Assembly: GCA_032622095.1 (NCBI GenBank)
Contig: CP136066.1
Coordinates: forward strand, 204,376,978 to 204,440,977
Source: Siphonodentalium dalli
Taxonomy: Eukaryota; Mollusca; Scaphopoda; Gadilida; Siphonodentaliidae
Direction of reading: 5' to 3'
Length of the DNA stretch: 64,000 nucleotides
Shown here: positions 53,201 to 54,052 of the stretch, one piece after another
Numbering within the stretch: the stretch's first letter is position 1
Layout: every line of letters starts with the position of its first letter
Program-made: the position numbers and the translations under genes
Notes under the pieces: model-generated
Seen by the model: only the letters and a program-made list of their open reading frames with translations
Told to the model about the DNA's origin: nothing
Databases searched by the model: none

Positions 53201-53289
53201 CGCCATACGAGCACCAGGTATCTGATCCTGTCCAGCAGAAGCTCGAGATGGTCAAACGAATCCACGCATCAGAGACATTCGCCAAATAG
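12334..53289 (+). CDS. PCSK2: Proprotein convertase 2 (PC2), 3' nine coding exons, 5' end missing
   Basis: Nine exons (12334-12442, 13625-13662, 27818-27983, 30135-30310, 37866-38081, 43345-43445, 47311-47544, 48986-49150, 52998-53289) total 1497 nt and read as one frame of 499 codons ending in TAG. Family knowledge: PC2 is a Ca-dependent serine endoprotease of the regulated secretory pathway that cleaves prohormones after dibasic sites and needs the chaperone 7B2. Seen here, numbering from the first visible codon: Asp35 (MDDG), His76 (NSHGTRC), oxyanion Asp178 (WASGDGG) and Ser252 ([13 protein letters not shown]); these intervals match human PC2. The oxyanion Asp separates PC2 from furin and PC1/3, which have Asn. 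A P domain follows. About 130 N-terminal residues (signal peptide, propeptide) are absent and were not found upstream in the window. All introns are GT-AG. Confidence 0.96.
12462..12880. mobile_element. Foldback MITE, TAAGGGTACGTTCATAC family (copy 2)
   Basis: Left TAAGGGTACGTTCATACGCT, right mirror GTGTATGAACGTATCCTAA. Internal symmetry is as in 7058-7434. The element starts only about 20 bp after the donor of PC2 exon A, so it forms the first part of that intron. Confidence 0.88.
13026..13175. repeat. 69-bp tandem duplication in a P-type MITE region
   Basis: ATAAGTTTAACCCCTTTCTA through CCCATAGG(T/A)AATGTT is repeated. The flanking sequence to about 13335 ends ATAGAAAGGGTTAATAA, the mirror of TTAACCC(C)TTTCTAT. 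A repeated 23-aa peptide here is a by-product. Confidence 0.75.
13625..13662 (+). CDS. PCSK2: PC2 exon B: short exon, [13 protein letters not shown]
   Basis: A 38-nt micro-exon between a tttcag acceptor and a gtaagt donor. With the split Gly it encodes [13 protein letters not shown], the conserved segment just after the catalytic Asp, including Asp and Asn residues that in this family contribute to the Ca site. It enters in phase 1 and leaves in phase 0. It is too short for ordinary ORF finding and is supported by exact frame continuity and family conservation. Confidence 0.94.
13800..13964. repeat. Dispersed repeat shared with 18225-18383
   Basis: Both copies contain TATATCACCTCCATTTAAAC, GTTTATATGAAGTCAAATAA and TAATTCGCGTATAGTTTGAA in the same order. 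Confidence 0.8.
13965..14614. mobile_element. MITE with TTAAAGGGGTACTGTA ends
   Basis: TTAA at 13965-13968 and 14611-14614. TTAAAGGGGTACTGTA is mirrored by TACAGTACCCCTTTAA. No coding homology in the 650 bp. A relative with the same left end lies at 42099-42490. Its right TTAA is also the left TTAA of the next element. Confidence 0.85.
14611..14876. mobile_element. MITE family T (TTAAAGGTACTCAATCCGAT ends), copy 1
   Basis: TTAAAGGTACTCAATCCGAT is mirrored by ATCGGATTGAGTAC..TTTAA. The interior includes ACCACTTGATTTTCGAGTTA and GGGTTCCTCGACTCGAATCA, shared with copies at 18440-18690, 26439-27169, 50280-50745 and 51003-51186. Confidence 0.85.
14877..15547. other. Unclassified sequence
   Basis: The 71-aa ORF at 15262-15477 has no recognisable homology. 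No other feature seen. Confidence 0.45.
15548..15615. repeat. Short inverted repeat
   Basis: TGTTTTCACAAA is mirrored by TTTGTGAAAACA, with flanking GGTATCA / TGGTATAAC. Confidence 0.6.
15640..15900. repeat. Degenerate tandem repeat, GGGACGTGGCTATATGGGCTC type
   Basis: Two to three units of CCTATAATTTCAAACTG(C)TCCG..AACGTGGCTCC..GGGGTG, related to the left part of repeat R1. Confidence 0.5.
15975..16285. repeat. Cluster of TTAGTCA / TGACTAA heptamers
   Basis: At least a dozen TTAGTCA, TGACTAA or one-base-shorter matches on both strands, often followed by AA.ATG or ACATG. Spacing is irregular, so this is not a clean tandem repeat. Confidence 0.75.
16655..17240. repeat. Dispersed repeat R1 (copy 2)
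   Basis: Poly-G run at about 16722-16733. It shares AAGCTGACACCCCCTAAGGT, CAAAGGAGGTAAATATGCGA and AATTGTTGGAAAA-type segments with 8625-9200. Confidence 0.6.
17241..17560. other. Unclassified AT-rich sequence
   Basis: TTCATAGTA occurs three times. No class assigned. Confidence 0.4.
17561..17933. mobile_element. MITE family M, copy 2 (left end truncated)
   Basis: Right end AATAATTAAGTGGGCCTTTAA at TTAA 17930-17933. The interior contains CCATATTATATACTATTTGA and GTATTATCATCTGATC.GGT as in the other copies. ORFs on both strands (17609-17875, 17660-17914) recur with the repeat and are not genes. Confidence 0.8.
17934..18224. other. Unclassified sequence
   Basis: Nothing recognised except TTGGAGGCATTG-type short duplications near 18030-18060. 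Confidence 0.4.
18225..18383. repeat. Dispersed repeat shared with 13800-13964
   Basis: Same order of TATATCACCTCCATTTAAAC, GTTTATATGAAGTCAAATAA and CGCGTATAGTTTGAATTAAA. Confidence 0.8.
18440..18690. mobile_element. MITE family T, copy 2, interrupted by a LINE tail
   Basis: The left part (AATCCGATTTAACGCCCCTA, TTACTATTTCTTCGGTTTCG) and right part (GAGTCGATGAACCCACCCAT, AGAGTGATCAGAT) are the usual continuous interior of family T. Here they are separated at about 18505-18600 by other sequence. Confidence 0.7.
18505..18600 (-). mobile_element. LINE 3'-end fragment
   Basis: Read on the - strand it ends in AATAAATCTAATCTAATTTT, a short-repeat tail typical of CR1/L2-like non-LTR elements, preceded by TAGGCCCTATGGGCCGGATG. 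Only the 3' UTR is present, and it is inserted in family T copy 2. Confidence 0.6.
18690..19320. repeat. Repeat-derived region with the window's longest ORF
   Basis: The - strand frame 18697-19239 (180 codons) has no recognisable domain. The segment 18895-19085 recurs at 21908-22090 and partly at 20830-20900 (CTGATATCACGC.CTCG, CAGAGTACCAC). I therefore call it repeat, not gene. Confidence 0.55.
19321..20640. other. Mostly unclassified; diverged GTCCCCAGA-type repeat at 19890-20110
   Basis: The 19890-20110 part has AGAATAAGCTCC..GGGTGA.TTTGTGATGCTA and its inverse, resembling the palindromes at 23679-23995 and 24705-24851. The 93-aa ORF 20123-20404 is hydrophobic but without homology. No exon signal fits PC2. 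Confidence 0.45.
20641..20899. repeat. Dispersed repeat shared with 19140-19330
   Basis: CCAGG/CCTGG with poly-C/G, GGAAAAAAGT and TTTTCCATACACT-like blocks occur inverted relative to 19195-19320. Confidence 0.45.
20900..21420. mobile_element. P-type MITE region with LINE tail and hairpin
   Basis: Starts TTAACCCTTTCTAGTCTAAA. A LINE 3' end sits at about 21008-21200. A perfect-looking hairpin at 21313-21385 pairs AGTTCAGATAATAAGTT(C)AA(C)AAAC with GTTTG.TTAACTTATTATCTG. Confidence 0.55.
21008..21200 (-). mobile_element. LINE 3'-end fragment
   Basis: The - strand reads GGGTGTATTTTGTCAATAAA then AATGTTATGTTATG, parallel to the 3' end at 22395-22560 (GGGTGTATTTTGCATTAAAA). Non-coding 3' UTR only. 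Confidence 0.6.
21446..21845. mobile_element. Hairpin MITE, TTAACCCTTTACCCAACA family
   Basis: TTAA at 21446-21449 and 21842-21845, full terminal inverted repeats, hairpins 21600-21666 and 21748-21814. Nearly identical to the 9255-9655 copy in length and order, suggesting recent spread. Confidence 0.94.
21908..22090. repeat. Dispersed repeat shared with 18895-19085
   Basis: Shares GCGTTTTGAT.ATTGG.CG, CTTGTCG.GTTATCAG.CTT, GAATGAGCAACGCAAAAA and ATCACTCCCCGTACATCTGA. Confidence 0.8.
22395..22810 (-). pseudogene. 5'-truncated LINE: reverse transcriptase C-terminus plus 3' UTR
   Basis: On the - strand an open frame ends at TAA (22567-22569). It contains [18 protein letters not shown], the Cys/His-type C-terminal motif found after the reverse transcriptase of many invertebrate non-LTR retrotransposons (E.E.HFLL.C..Y). 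The 3' UTR ends in repeated CTTAT (22400-22415). Everything upstream of the motif is missing. Confidence 0.75.
22834..22915. repeat. 18-bp tandem repeat AATAGAACATATCAAAAT
   Basis: About five units, one with a 2-bp deletion. Confidence 0.9.
23171..23545. other. Unclassified; short CTCGGGGTCGCACTACA duplication
   Basis: GGGGTCGCACTACA occurs twice near 23367-23410. No other feature. Confidence 0.5.
23546..23640. repeat. Hairpin of the GTTCAGATAATA type
   Basis: AATGTTCAGATAATACGTTC pairs with GAACTTA.TCTGAACTATTC across a short loop. Related to 21313-21385 and 11988-12020. Confidence 0.75.
23679..23995. mobile_element. Palindromic element with GTCATTTGCAGAA ends (copy 1)
   Basis: TCTGAGTTTAGATTGCATGT and CATTTGCAGAAAGAGGTCCC are mirrored at the right by GGGGACCTCATTCTGCAAAT and ACACTAAACTCAGG. 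A second nested inverted pair (CCTCATTCTGC / GCAGAATGAGG) lies inside. Confidence 0.8.
23996..24704. other. Unclassified; CACGTG pairs
   Basis: Contains CACGTG at 24223 and 24235 (tcacgtgattatcacgtgat) and again near 24593, plus a P-type fragment near 24100-24130. ORFs here lack homology. Nothing else seen. Confidence 0.4.
24705..24851. mobile_element. Palindromic element with GTCATTTGCAGAA ends (copy 2)
   Basis: CTGTCATTTGCAGAATGAGG and TCCCCAGATGGTGAATTTAG are mirrored by CTAAACTCACCCTCTGGGGA and CCTCATTCTGCAAATGACA, around a GCATAGCGGGCTAGC centre. Confidence 0.9.
25051..25220. repeat. Foldback, ~70-bp arms
   Basis: TATACAGT, AACTCCTTAACCACAGCAGA and ATTATGG.TAATTTTTCAGGA are mirrored by TCCTGAAAAATTACCATAAT, TCTGCTGTGGTTAAGGAGT and ACTGTATA. 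The arms are almost perfect. Confidence 0.92.
25338..25640. repeat. Tandem repeat, GCCGGGGTCCGTATATACAA type
   Basis: Alternating CCGGGGTCCGTATATACAAG-TCAGGTT and GGGGTCCGTATGAGCA units. ORFs on both strands ([16 protein letters not shown] etc.) arise from the repeat. Confidence 0.85.
25930..26120 (-). mobile_element. LINE 3'-end fragment
   Basis: The - strand ends TTACAATAAAATATGTTTAA then AGTAAAGTAAAGG. This layout (short 3' UTR, AATAAA, short repeat tail) matches the other LINE tails in the window. No coding part recognised. Confidence 0.5.
26193..26249. repeat. (CT)n microsatellite
   Basis: About 28 uninterrupted CT units. The RERERE ORFs on the - strand are artefacts. Confidence 0.97.
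26439..27169. mobile_element. MITE family T, copy 3, with LINE tail inserted
   Basis: TTAAAGGTACTCAAACCGAT at the left and ATCGGATTGTGTACCTTTAA at the right, each with TTAA. The copy at 50280-50745 reads straight through the point where this one is interrupted (about 26868-27116). Confidence 0.85.
26868..27116 (-). mobile_element. LINE 3' end inserted in family T copy 3
   Basis: The - strand ends AATAATAAACTTGAACTTGA-ACTTGAAC, the repeated CTTGAA tail common in invertebrate non-LTR elements. The body is 3' UTR-like. Insert edges are inferred from the uninterrupted copy at about 50696. Confidence 0.75.
27190..27370. mobile_element. Degenerate hairpin MITE fragment (TTAACCCTTTCATGACGGG family)
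   Basis: Right end ATTGGCACAGGG, then CAGGAAGCTCCAGTCATTAA-AGGGTTAA. The hairpin arms are eroded (GCATATATAAGAGAATGCAT remains). Confidence 0.7.
27371..27763. mobile_element. Hairpin MITE, TTAACCCTTTACCCAACA family (reversed)
   Basis: TTAA 27371-27374 and 27760-27763, hairpins 27402-27468 and 27543-27609. It abuts the previous fragment at a shared GGGTTAA and ends about 55 bp before the PC2 exon C acceptor, so the branch-point region of that intron lies at or inside the element. Confidence 0.93.
27818..27983 (+). CDS. PCSK2: PC2 exon C: catalytic His exon
   Basis: Acceptor is a pyrimidine tract ending ttttttttcag; donor is gtcggt. The exon reads [19 protein letters not shown], then [12 protein letters not shown] with the catalytic His at 27896-27898, then [20 protein letters not shown]. 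The His is 41 residues after the catalytic Asp, as in human PC2. The exon starts in phase 0 and ends in phase 1. An ORF from 27834 in another frame is only a shadow. A TTAA-bounded hairpin element ends about 55 bp before the acceptor. Confidence 0.96.
28005..28462. mobile_element. Element with ~40-bp inverted ends
   Basis: ATCACCACGCTGGTCATCCT, ATAATCTCCACTG at the left is mirrored by CAGTGGGTATTATATGATGA and CCAGCGTGAT at the right. ORFs on both strands inside show no homology. Confidence 0.65.
28730..28968. mobile_element. Hairpin MITE, TTAACCCTTTGAGTGCCAGG family, eroded
   Basis: The right end, GGCACAGGGTATATGGGTTG, ACAAAAATCG and CCTAGCACTGAAAGTGTTAA, matches 5276-5552 with mutations. 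One complete hairpin at 28850-28916. The left end is unclear. Confidence 0.75.
28969..29589. other. Unclassified; poly-G run near 29238
   Basis: AAATTTGTCCGAATTTGGCC-like text near 29160 may be an R1 relative. No gene seen. Confidence 0.4.
29600..29890. repeat. Imperfect inverted repeat, AGAAAATCTTTCTTGG type
   Basis: CCCTAGAAATT, TTATTTTCTTGACTTATTCT are roughly mirrored by AGATATAAGAAGTTTAATTT and CTAGGG. There is internal AAGAAAT / ATTTCTT symmetry. Confidence 0.55.
30135..30310 (+). CDS. PCSK2: PC2 exon D: substrate-cleft segment
   Basis: Acceptor ttttttccag, donor gtaata. It encodes [36 protein letters not shown] and [14 protein letters not shown] is the conserved S1-pocket-forming segment of kexin/furin-type convertases. 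The exon enters in phase 1 and leaves in phase 0. The open frame extends upstream through the acceptor to 30098, but the homology starts at the splice site. An element with about 90-bp terminal inverted repeats begins about 54 bp downstream of the donor. Confidence 0.96.
30364..31094. mobile_element. Element with ~90-bp terminal inverted repeats
   Basis: Left: AATACGC, GACTCAG-type, CATATTGGATCCATCCAGCC, AGGTCAAAGTTCTGGAGTAG, CATTCCATATATGG. The right end is the inverse (30995-31094). A nested foldback (30515-30655) pairs AAGGATTAACTGTCATGTGG with its inverse. A partial relative is at 46550-46740. It starts about 54 bp after PC2 exon D. Confidence 0.85.
31517..31850. repeat. 31-bp minisatellite, about 11 copies
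   Basis: Unit TTAATTAATATATAAGAATG-ACGGTGTGTGT. Starts at 31571, 31602, 31633, 31664, 31695, 31726, 31757, 31788 and 31819, plus two irregular first units. A few units carry TCGG for ACGG or ACATA for ATATA. Confidence 0.97.
31891..32275. repeat. 55-bp minisatellite, exactly seven copies
   Basis: Unit AAGATTATTCTCCATTTCTA-TTTGATCACCCTACCGGAGT-GTTTCACATCACTTT, starting at 31891, 31946, 32001, 32056, 32111, 32166 and 32221. Units differ only by TATTC/TATAC and one CATAAC. Confidence 0.97.
32437..32701. mobile_element. Old hairpin MITE, TTAACCCTTTCATGACGGGAGC family, subfamily B hairpins
   Basis: Left ATAACCTTCCATTACTGGAG, right CGCAGCTCCCACCAGGAAGG-TGTTAA. Hairpins 32485-32551 and 32584-32650 have inner stem CTCCC/GGG(A/G)G instead of CGACC/GGTCG. 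Confidence 0.8.
32805..33460. repeat. 122-bp GC-rich tandem repeat, about four copies, with CATA/CAGA tail
   Basis: Unit contains CACCCGTTTCCGAGATCTCG, TCTGCGCATGCGCGAAGCTG, GCGTCGCACGGGCTCGGCGA, CCCGATAAAATTCGTATCCG and ATTTCAAGTCGATAGC. Starts near 32908, 33029, 33151, 33273. It ends with CCGATCGGTCGAGAATCGTA and a CATACATA/CAGACA tail. Because 122 is not a multiple of 3, ORFs appear in several frames; none is a gene. Confidence 0.9.
33470..33840. repeat. Second array of the 122-bp repeat, about three copies
   Basis: Restarts with GCCCGACGTTGTCCGGGCTA as at 32858, units near 33529, 33650 and 33776, and the same CAGACAGACGTAGGTCTTCA tail. This suggests duplication of a whole array-plus-tail element. 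Confidence 0.9.
33850..34150. repeat. Dispersed element shared with 46200-46530
   Basis: Both have TAACATTCTGACCAAAGTTG, its inverse CAACTTTCCATGGTCAGAATGTTA-type arm, then CTCGGCCATTTTGAATGCGT and GATACTCAT.A.CTCGAAAC. Confidence 0.85.
34151..35279. other. Unclassified
   Basis: The 122-aa + ORF 34111-34479 begins in the repeat and resembles no family. No splice-flanked PC2-like segment found. Otherwise nothing recognised. Confidence 0.45.
35280..35640. repeat. Dispersed segment, part inverted at 62470-62555
   Basis: TTTGAAAAGTCCCACT, GAACTATATT(C)CGAAAC and GGTTCTCC.ATTATTTTATCA correspond to the inverse at 62470-62555. ORFs here have no homology. Confidence 0.55.
35952..36414. mobile_element. 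MITE with GAGGGTATCAC ends and 6-bp target duplication (copy 2)
   Basis: Ends GAGGGTATCACCCCC and GGGTGTGATACCCTC. Flanked by ACTCAT (35946-35951) and ACTCAT (36415-36420). Lacks the 450-bp insert of the copy at 4214-5085. Confidence 0.9.
36549..36642 (-). repeat. tRNA-derived SINE head (Thr-like)
   Basis: The - strand reads GAGCTCCGTGGTCCAGTGGT-TAGCGCGTCGGACTTGT, close to a tRNA acceptor/D-arm with A box and a TGT anticodon position, then about 30 bases on GGTATGGGTTCGCAGCAC, a B box-like T arm. The anticodon stem and acceptor do not close, so it is not a functional tRNA. Confidence 0.6.
36650..36830. repeat. Dispersed repeat R1, fragment
   Basis: CCTCAAACTTTCCAAGTGAT, GGAAATTTCCAATCTGACAC and GTTGGTCTAAAAACAAAAAC match the other R1 copies. 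Confidence 0.65.
36831..37117. other. Unclassified AT-rich sequence
   Basis: No feature recognised; may be the 3' UTR of the neighbouring LINE fragment. Confidence 0.4.
37118..37309 (-). pseudogene. LINE reverse-transcriptase C-terminal fragment
   Basis: The - strand frame contains [19 protein letters not shown] followed by [11 protein letters not shown], the C-x2-C ... EDE.HFL..C..Y motif at the C-terminus of many invertebrate non-LTR elements. Only about 60 residues remain and no RT palm motif is nearby. Confidence 0.8.
37382..37781. mobile_element. Hairpin MITE, TTAACCCTTTACCCAACA family
   Basis: TTAA 37382-37385 and 37778-37781, hairpins 37536-37602 and 37684-37750. Ends about 84 bp upstream of PC2 exon E. 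Confidence 0.94.
37866..38081 (+). CDS. PCSK2: PC2 exon E: PC2-specific oxyanion Asp exon
   Basis: Acceptor ggttttatag, donor gtgagt; 216 nt, 72 codons, phase 0 at both ends. It reads [17 protein letters not shown], then [34 protein letters not shown] and LRDAGV. The Asp in WASGDGG (37908-37910) replaces the oxyanion Asn of other convertases and identifies this paralogue as PC2. Because the exon is symmetrical, skipping it would keep the frame but remove the oxyanion residue. A TTAA hairpin element ends about 84 bp before the acceptor. Confidence 0.97.
38097..38210. mobile_element. Hairpin MITE left-end fragment, subfamily B hairpin
   Basis: CCATTCCATGAATGGAGCTT, GCGAGAACCCTGTGCC and a hairpin with inner stem CTCCC-ATA-GGGAG (38177-38189), truncated on the right. 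It begins about 15 bp after PC2 exon E. Confidence 0.75.
38211..39059. other. Unclassified intron sequence
   Basis: ORFs 38521-38721 and 38824-39054 lack homology. Nothing else seen. Confidence 0.45.
39060..39250. mobile_element. Hairpin MITE right-end fragment (TTAACCCTTTCATGACGGG family)
   Basis: GAATGCACTGG, then GATCTTTAATGCTGCGCCAG and CGCAGCTCCCTTCGCGGAAG-GGGTATA match the right end of this family. Hairpin arms are eroded. Confidence 0.7.
39493..39893. mobile_element. Hairpin MITE, TTAACCCTTTACCCAACA family
   Basis: TTAA at 39493-39496 (followed by ACCT, one substitution) and 39890-39893. Hairpins 39647-39713 and 39796-39862; the second has a mutated inner stem (CGACCTGTCGTCG). Confidence 0.93.
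39894..40380. other. Unclassified intron sequence
   Basis: No feature recognised. Confidence 0.45.
40450..40902. mobile_element. Hairpin MITE, TTAACCCTTTACCCAACA family (reversed), duplicated flanks
   Basis: TTAA 40450-40453 and 40899-40902. Hairpins 40481-40547 and 40683-40749. The spacer has been lengthened by extra AAATGTAAGAAAA units. The flank TTAACGCGTATTT.GTTTTC occurs on both sides (40381 and 40899). Confidence 0.92.
40943..41157. other. Unclassified intron sequence
   Basis: No feature recognised. Confidence 0.45.
41158..41480. mobile_element. Hairpin MITE, TTAACCCTTTCATGACGGG family, truncated
   Basis: TTTCATGACGGGAGCCGTGC, TGGCGCAACATTAAAGACCA, one hairpin (about 41203-41270), then an AT-rich spacer built of ATTCTTTAACAATTTTATCA-like units. 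The second hairpin and end are missing. Confidence 0.75.
41481..42098. other. Unclassified; 112-aa - strand ORF
   Basis: The ORF 41654-41992 (- strand) has no family I recognise. CAGGGTGATCCAAAAATAAT at about 41680 resembles the outer end of mariner-type elements, but no partner end was found. Confidence 0.35.
42099..42490. mobile_element. Foldback MITE with TTAAAGGGGTACTGTA left end
   Basis: Arms of about 120 bp: CAACAAATGAATGAATTTGA, CATGG, TGAACGATGTAAA and TGGTAATTATAATGAAA are mirrored by TTTTCATTATAATTACCA and the rest. The right end carries three ~40-bp tandem units GTTGAGTATAATAG(G/A)AGATGG. Confidence 0.8.
42491..42901. other. Unclassified intron sequence
   Basis: The 81-aa ORF 42633-42878 has no homology. 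No other feature. Confidence 0.45.
42902..43304. mobile_element. MITE family M, copy 3
   Basis: CCATATTATATACCATTTAA, GAAATTGTATTATCAACTGA and GGGAACATGTTGTTTTTGTC, ending CAACAATTAAGTGGGCCTGTAA. It lies about 40 bp before PC2 exon F, so the polypyrimidine tract is just outside it. Confidence 0.8.
43345..43445 (+). CDS. PCSK2: PC2 exon F: catalytic Ser exon
   Basis: Acceptor ttttttccacag, donor gtgagt. It encodes [20 protein letters not shown] followed by [13 protein letters not shown]. The nucleophilic Ser is at 43393-43395, 217 residues after the catalytic Asp as in human PC2. NCT is a potential N-glycosylation site shared with vertebrate PC2. The last codon is split after AA (phase 2). 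A dispersed MITE (42902-43304) ends about 40 bp upstream of the exon. Confidence 0.96.
43748..44035. mobile_element. Repeat family S (AGAGTTCAGTCCCCT ends), copy 1
   Basis: AAGCCCCATGCAGAGTTCAG and TCCCCTACGC are mirrored at the right by GCGTAGCAAGGGGACTAAAC and TCTCTTTTGCAGCTTG. Internal mirrored AATTCATTCTG / CGGAATGAATTGTAAC. Copies at 45147-45416 and 49189-49485. Confidence 0.88.
44072..44520. mobile_element. MITE family M, copy 4
   Basis: TTAAAGTCCCACTTAATTTT at the left and AAATTTAAGTGGGCCTTTAA at the right, with TTAA at both boundaries. Central palindrome GGGGAATAACTCT / AGAGTTATTCCCC at 44248-44286. The best-preserved copy of the family. Confidence 0.92.
44539..45130. repeat. ~180-190-bp tandem repeat, about three copies
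   Basis: Each unit has CTGAGGATCATG, CACAAACAGAGAGAACGAAT, TAGCACTGCCATGATATT and CATTTTGGTTCATTTGTTGA-ACCAAGAAC. Confidence 0.9.
45147..45416. mobile_element. Repeat family S, copy 2 (opposite orientation)
   Basis: GCAAAACAGAGTTCAGTCCC at the left, GGGGACTGAACTCTGCGTGG-AGCTTG at the right, and inside AATTCATTCTGGCTTGATCT, the inverse of copy 1. Confidence 0.88.
45417..46199. other. Unclassified intron sequence
   Basis: ORFs 45683-45877, 45837-46031 and 45911-46111 overlap each other and lack homology. No repeat recognised. Confidence 0.45.
46200..46530. repeat. Dispersed element shared with 33850-34150
   Basis: CATTCTGACCAAAGTTGCCA and its near inverse TGACAACTTTGGTCAGAATG form a hairpin. 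CTCGGCCATTTTGAATGCGT follows. Confidence 0.85.
46550..46740. mobile_element. Partial copy of the CCATATTGGATCC element
   Basis: Nested CATATATGGAATTC palindromes, then AACTTTGACCTGTAGCA and ATCCAATATGGCCGCGACTC-AGTGA match the right end of 30364-31094. Confidence 0.75.
46782..47170. mobile_element. Hairpin MITE, TTAACCCTTTACCCAACA family, right 10 bp lost
   Basis: TTAA at 46782-46785, hairpins 46936-47002 and 47083-47149. The right end stops at TTCTGTTGGGT (47170) without AAAGGGTTAA. It lies 140 bp upstream of PC2 exon G. Confidence 0.92.
47311..47544 (+). CDS. PCSK2: PC2 exon G: end of catalytic domain, start of P domain
   Basis: Acceptor tgttttccag, donor gtaagc. It encodes [36 protein letters not shown] and [13 protein letters not shown]. 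These are the last helices of the subtilisin fold and the start of the P (Homo B) domain, which stabilises the catalytic domain in this family. Enters phase 2, leaves phase 2. A hairpin MITE that has lost its right end stops about 140 bp upstream. Confidence 0.95.
47590..47765. repeat. Poly-G/poly-C bounded inverted segment
   Basis: A run of about 17 G (from about 47620) and GGTAGTAAACAAATTTGC are loosely mirrored by GCAAACAAACAAAATTTATT and a run of about 14 C (to about 47759). A relative of the left part is at 48325-48365. Confidence 0.5.
48058..48095. repeat. 38-bp hairpin with TTC loop
   Basis: GCTGAAATATAGACTCCC and GGGAGCCTATATTCAGC pair across TTC with one bulge and one mismatch. The inner stem CTCCC/GGGAG equals that of subfamily B MITE hairpins. 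Confidence 0.6.
48096..48985. other. Unclassified intron sequence
   Basis: A short duplication (CGAGCACATTTTGATC / CAAGCACATTTTGATC near 48130 and 48190). Otherwise nothing recognised up to the exon H acceptor. Confidence 0.45.
48986..49150 (+). CDS. PCSK2: PC2 exon H: P domain
   Basis: Acceptor cttccag, donor gtgagt. It encodes [34 protein letters not shown] and [17 protein letters not shown]. Where mammalian convertases usually carry an RGD-type motif (RRGDL), this protein has FRGN, so the RGD is absent. The upstream open frame from 48786 is intronic: homology starts only at the acceptor. Enters phase 2, leaves phase 2. A roughly 300-bp repeat starts about 38 bp after the donor. Confidence 0.94.
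49189..49485. mobile_element. Repeat family S, copy 3
   Basis: AAGCTCCATGCAGAGTTCAT and TCCCCTACGC at the left, GCGTAGCGAGGGGACTGAAC and TCTATTTTGCTGCTTG at the right. Same orientation as copy 1. It starts 38 bp after PC2 exon H. Confidence 0.9.
49588..50115. mobile_element. Hairpin MITE, TTAACCCTTTACCCAACA family (reversed), long spacer
   Basis: TTAA 49588-49591 and 50112-50115. Hairpins 49619-49685 and 49895-49961. At 528 bp it is the longest copy, because its spacer carries a duplicated ~90-bp block (AAAATTGTCAAAGAATGTAG occurs twice). Confidence 0.93.
50280..50745. mobile_element. MITE family T, copy 4 (intact)
   Basis: TTAAAGGTACTCAACCCGAT mirrored by GGGTTGAGTACCTTTAA. TTAA at both boundaries. 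It reads uninterrupted through GATCGGATTGTTGTTGTTGG, where copy 3 carries a LINE tail. Confidence 0.9.
51003..51186. mobile_element. MITE family T, fragment
   Basis: ACCACTTGATTTTAGAGTTA, GATCACTCTGAGCTGTGATG and CCAAGCCAAAGAAATAGTAA match the interior of family T. No ends. Confidence 0.75.
51433..51597. repeat. Foldback, ~70-bp arms
   Basis: CAGAACACAACTTGCATCAT, TTTTATCGAACTCGTTGCGG and ACGGCGCAA are mirrored by TTGCGCCATCCGCAACTCAT, TCGATAAAA and GATGCGTGTTGTGTTCTG. Centre GCTCGAGCTACGCTCTCGCG. The organisation resembles 4343-4473. Confidence 0.9.
51672..52115. mobile_element. Hairpin MITE, TTAACCCTTTCATGACGGG family, both ends lost
   Basis: AACTTTTGCGAAAGCCCTGT leads to a hairpin (about 51690-51757), a long spacer of AAAGAATGTAAGAAAAAAT-like units, and half of the second hairpin, cut at GAGGCGACCTA. 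Confidence 0.8.
52258..52811. mobile_element. MITE family M, copy 5 (rearranged)
   Basis: Right end CAAAAATTAAGTGGGTCTTTAA at TTAA 52808-52811. Contains ACTTGATATACGGGTTTAAT from the opposite end and the central AGAGTTATTCCCC. It probably combines parts of two copies. Confidence 0.75.
52998..53289 (+). CDS. PCSK2: PC2 exon I: P domain end, C-terminus and stop
   Basis: Acceptor ttttcaag. It encodes [49 protein letters not shown] and a tail ending [10 protein letters not shown], then TAG at 53287-53289. SGTWTLEL and WSLELHGT are conserved P-domain segments. From NTGQ to the stop there are 497 residues, against about 505 in human PC2, so the C-terminus is essentially full length. The last 25 or so residues are poorly conserved and have fewer acidic residues than the vertebrate C-terminal helix. 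Confidence 0.95.
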
Positions 53290-53432
53290 TGACGTCACGG
53301 AGGCATCGATTAACACATGAGTTGCGAGATAATATAATGGAAGCTGCATCGTCTATATGTATGTGTGGGTGCATACACTGTAAAACCTGGAGGGACAAAC
53401 AAATCCATGGATTGGTGTCAAGCTCAACGGAT

Positions 53433-53530
53433 CGGCCATTTCCGCTTTCACATGTAAATATGGCTTGGCTATTTCCGCTTTCACATGTAAATAACGGCTC
53501 GGCAATTTTCGCTTTCATATGGAAATAACC
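53433..53530. repeat. Three-copy ~30-bp tandem repeat in the PC2 3' UTR
   Basis: Units read roughly TCGGCCATTTCCGCTTTCAC followed by ATGTAAATA. The third is more diverged (CAATTTTCGCTTTCATATGG). It lies 145-240 bp after the stop codon. Confidence 0.75.
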
Positions 53531-54052
53531 TGTCTCATAAATAGACACCATATCTTCTGGAGTATTTCAATCACGTGGTTGACTATGTGCATACTAGCGA
53601 GACGTTCGTCTGTTGACCGGTAATATCGTCTTTCTGGATCAAATTTCCTTCTCCAATCAAAGCTATATCCATGTGTTTCGCCGAGTCAGAAAAACCAATA
53701 TTACAAACATATCAAGTTCCAAGTTCCAGCATAGTCTAGACTCGTTCGATGATCGATATCTTTGGGTCGTGATGTGTACCACCGCAGTAGTTAAATTTAC
53801 CATGTAAATTTGGTTATGCGGTCTGGTGTTTGGCTCATACTGAACACGTTCGGTTTATGAAACGTTACACACAGTTCGATATTTGATTGACCGGATCCTA
53901 TAATGAATATCGCACTATGCCCGTATGTATGAAGGCGATCCGTTTCATGTTTATGAAATTCCAGTTCTATTTCCGCAGCATATGTGTTGATCGATGTGAA
54001 GTCACACTGACCAAACATGTCAAGGTGCATGCATGAAATCTCTTGGGAAATC

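Noticed and set aside
53013-53551. ORFs on the - strand opposite PC2 exon I
   Set aside because: Antisense shadows of the exon, without homology of their own.
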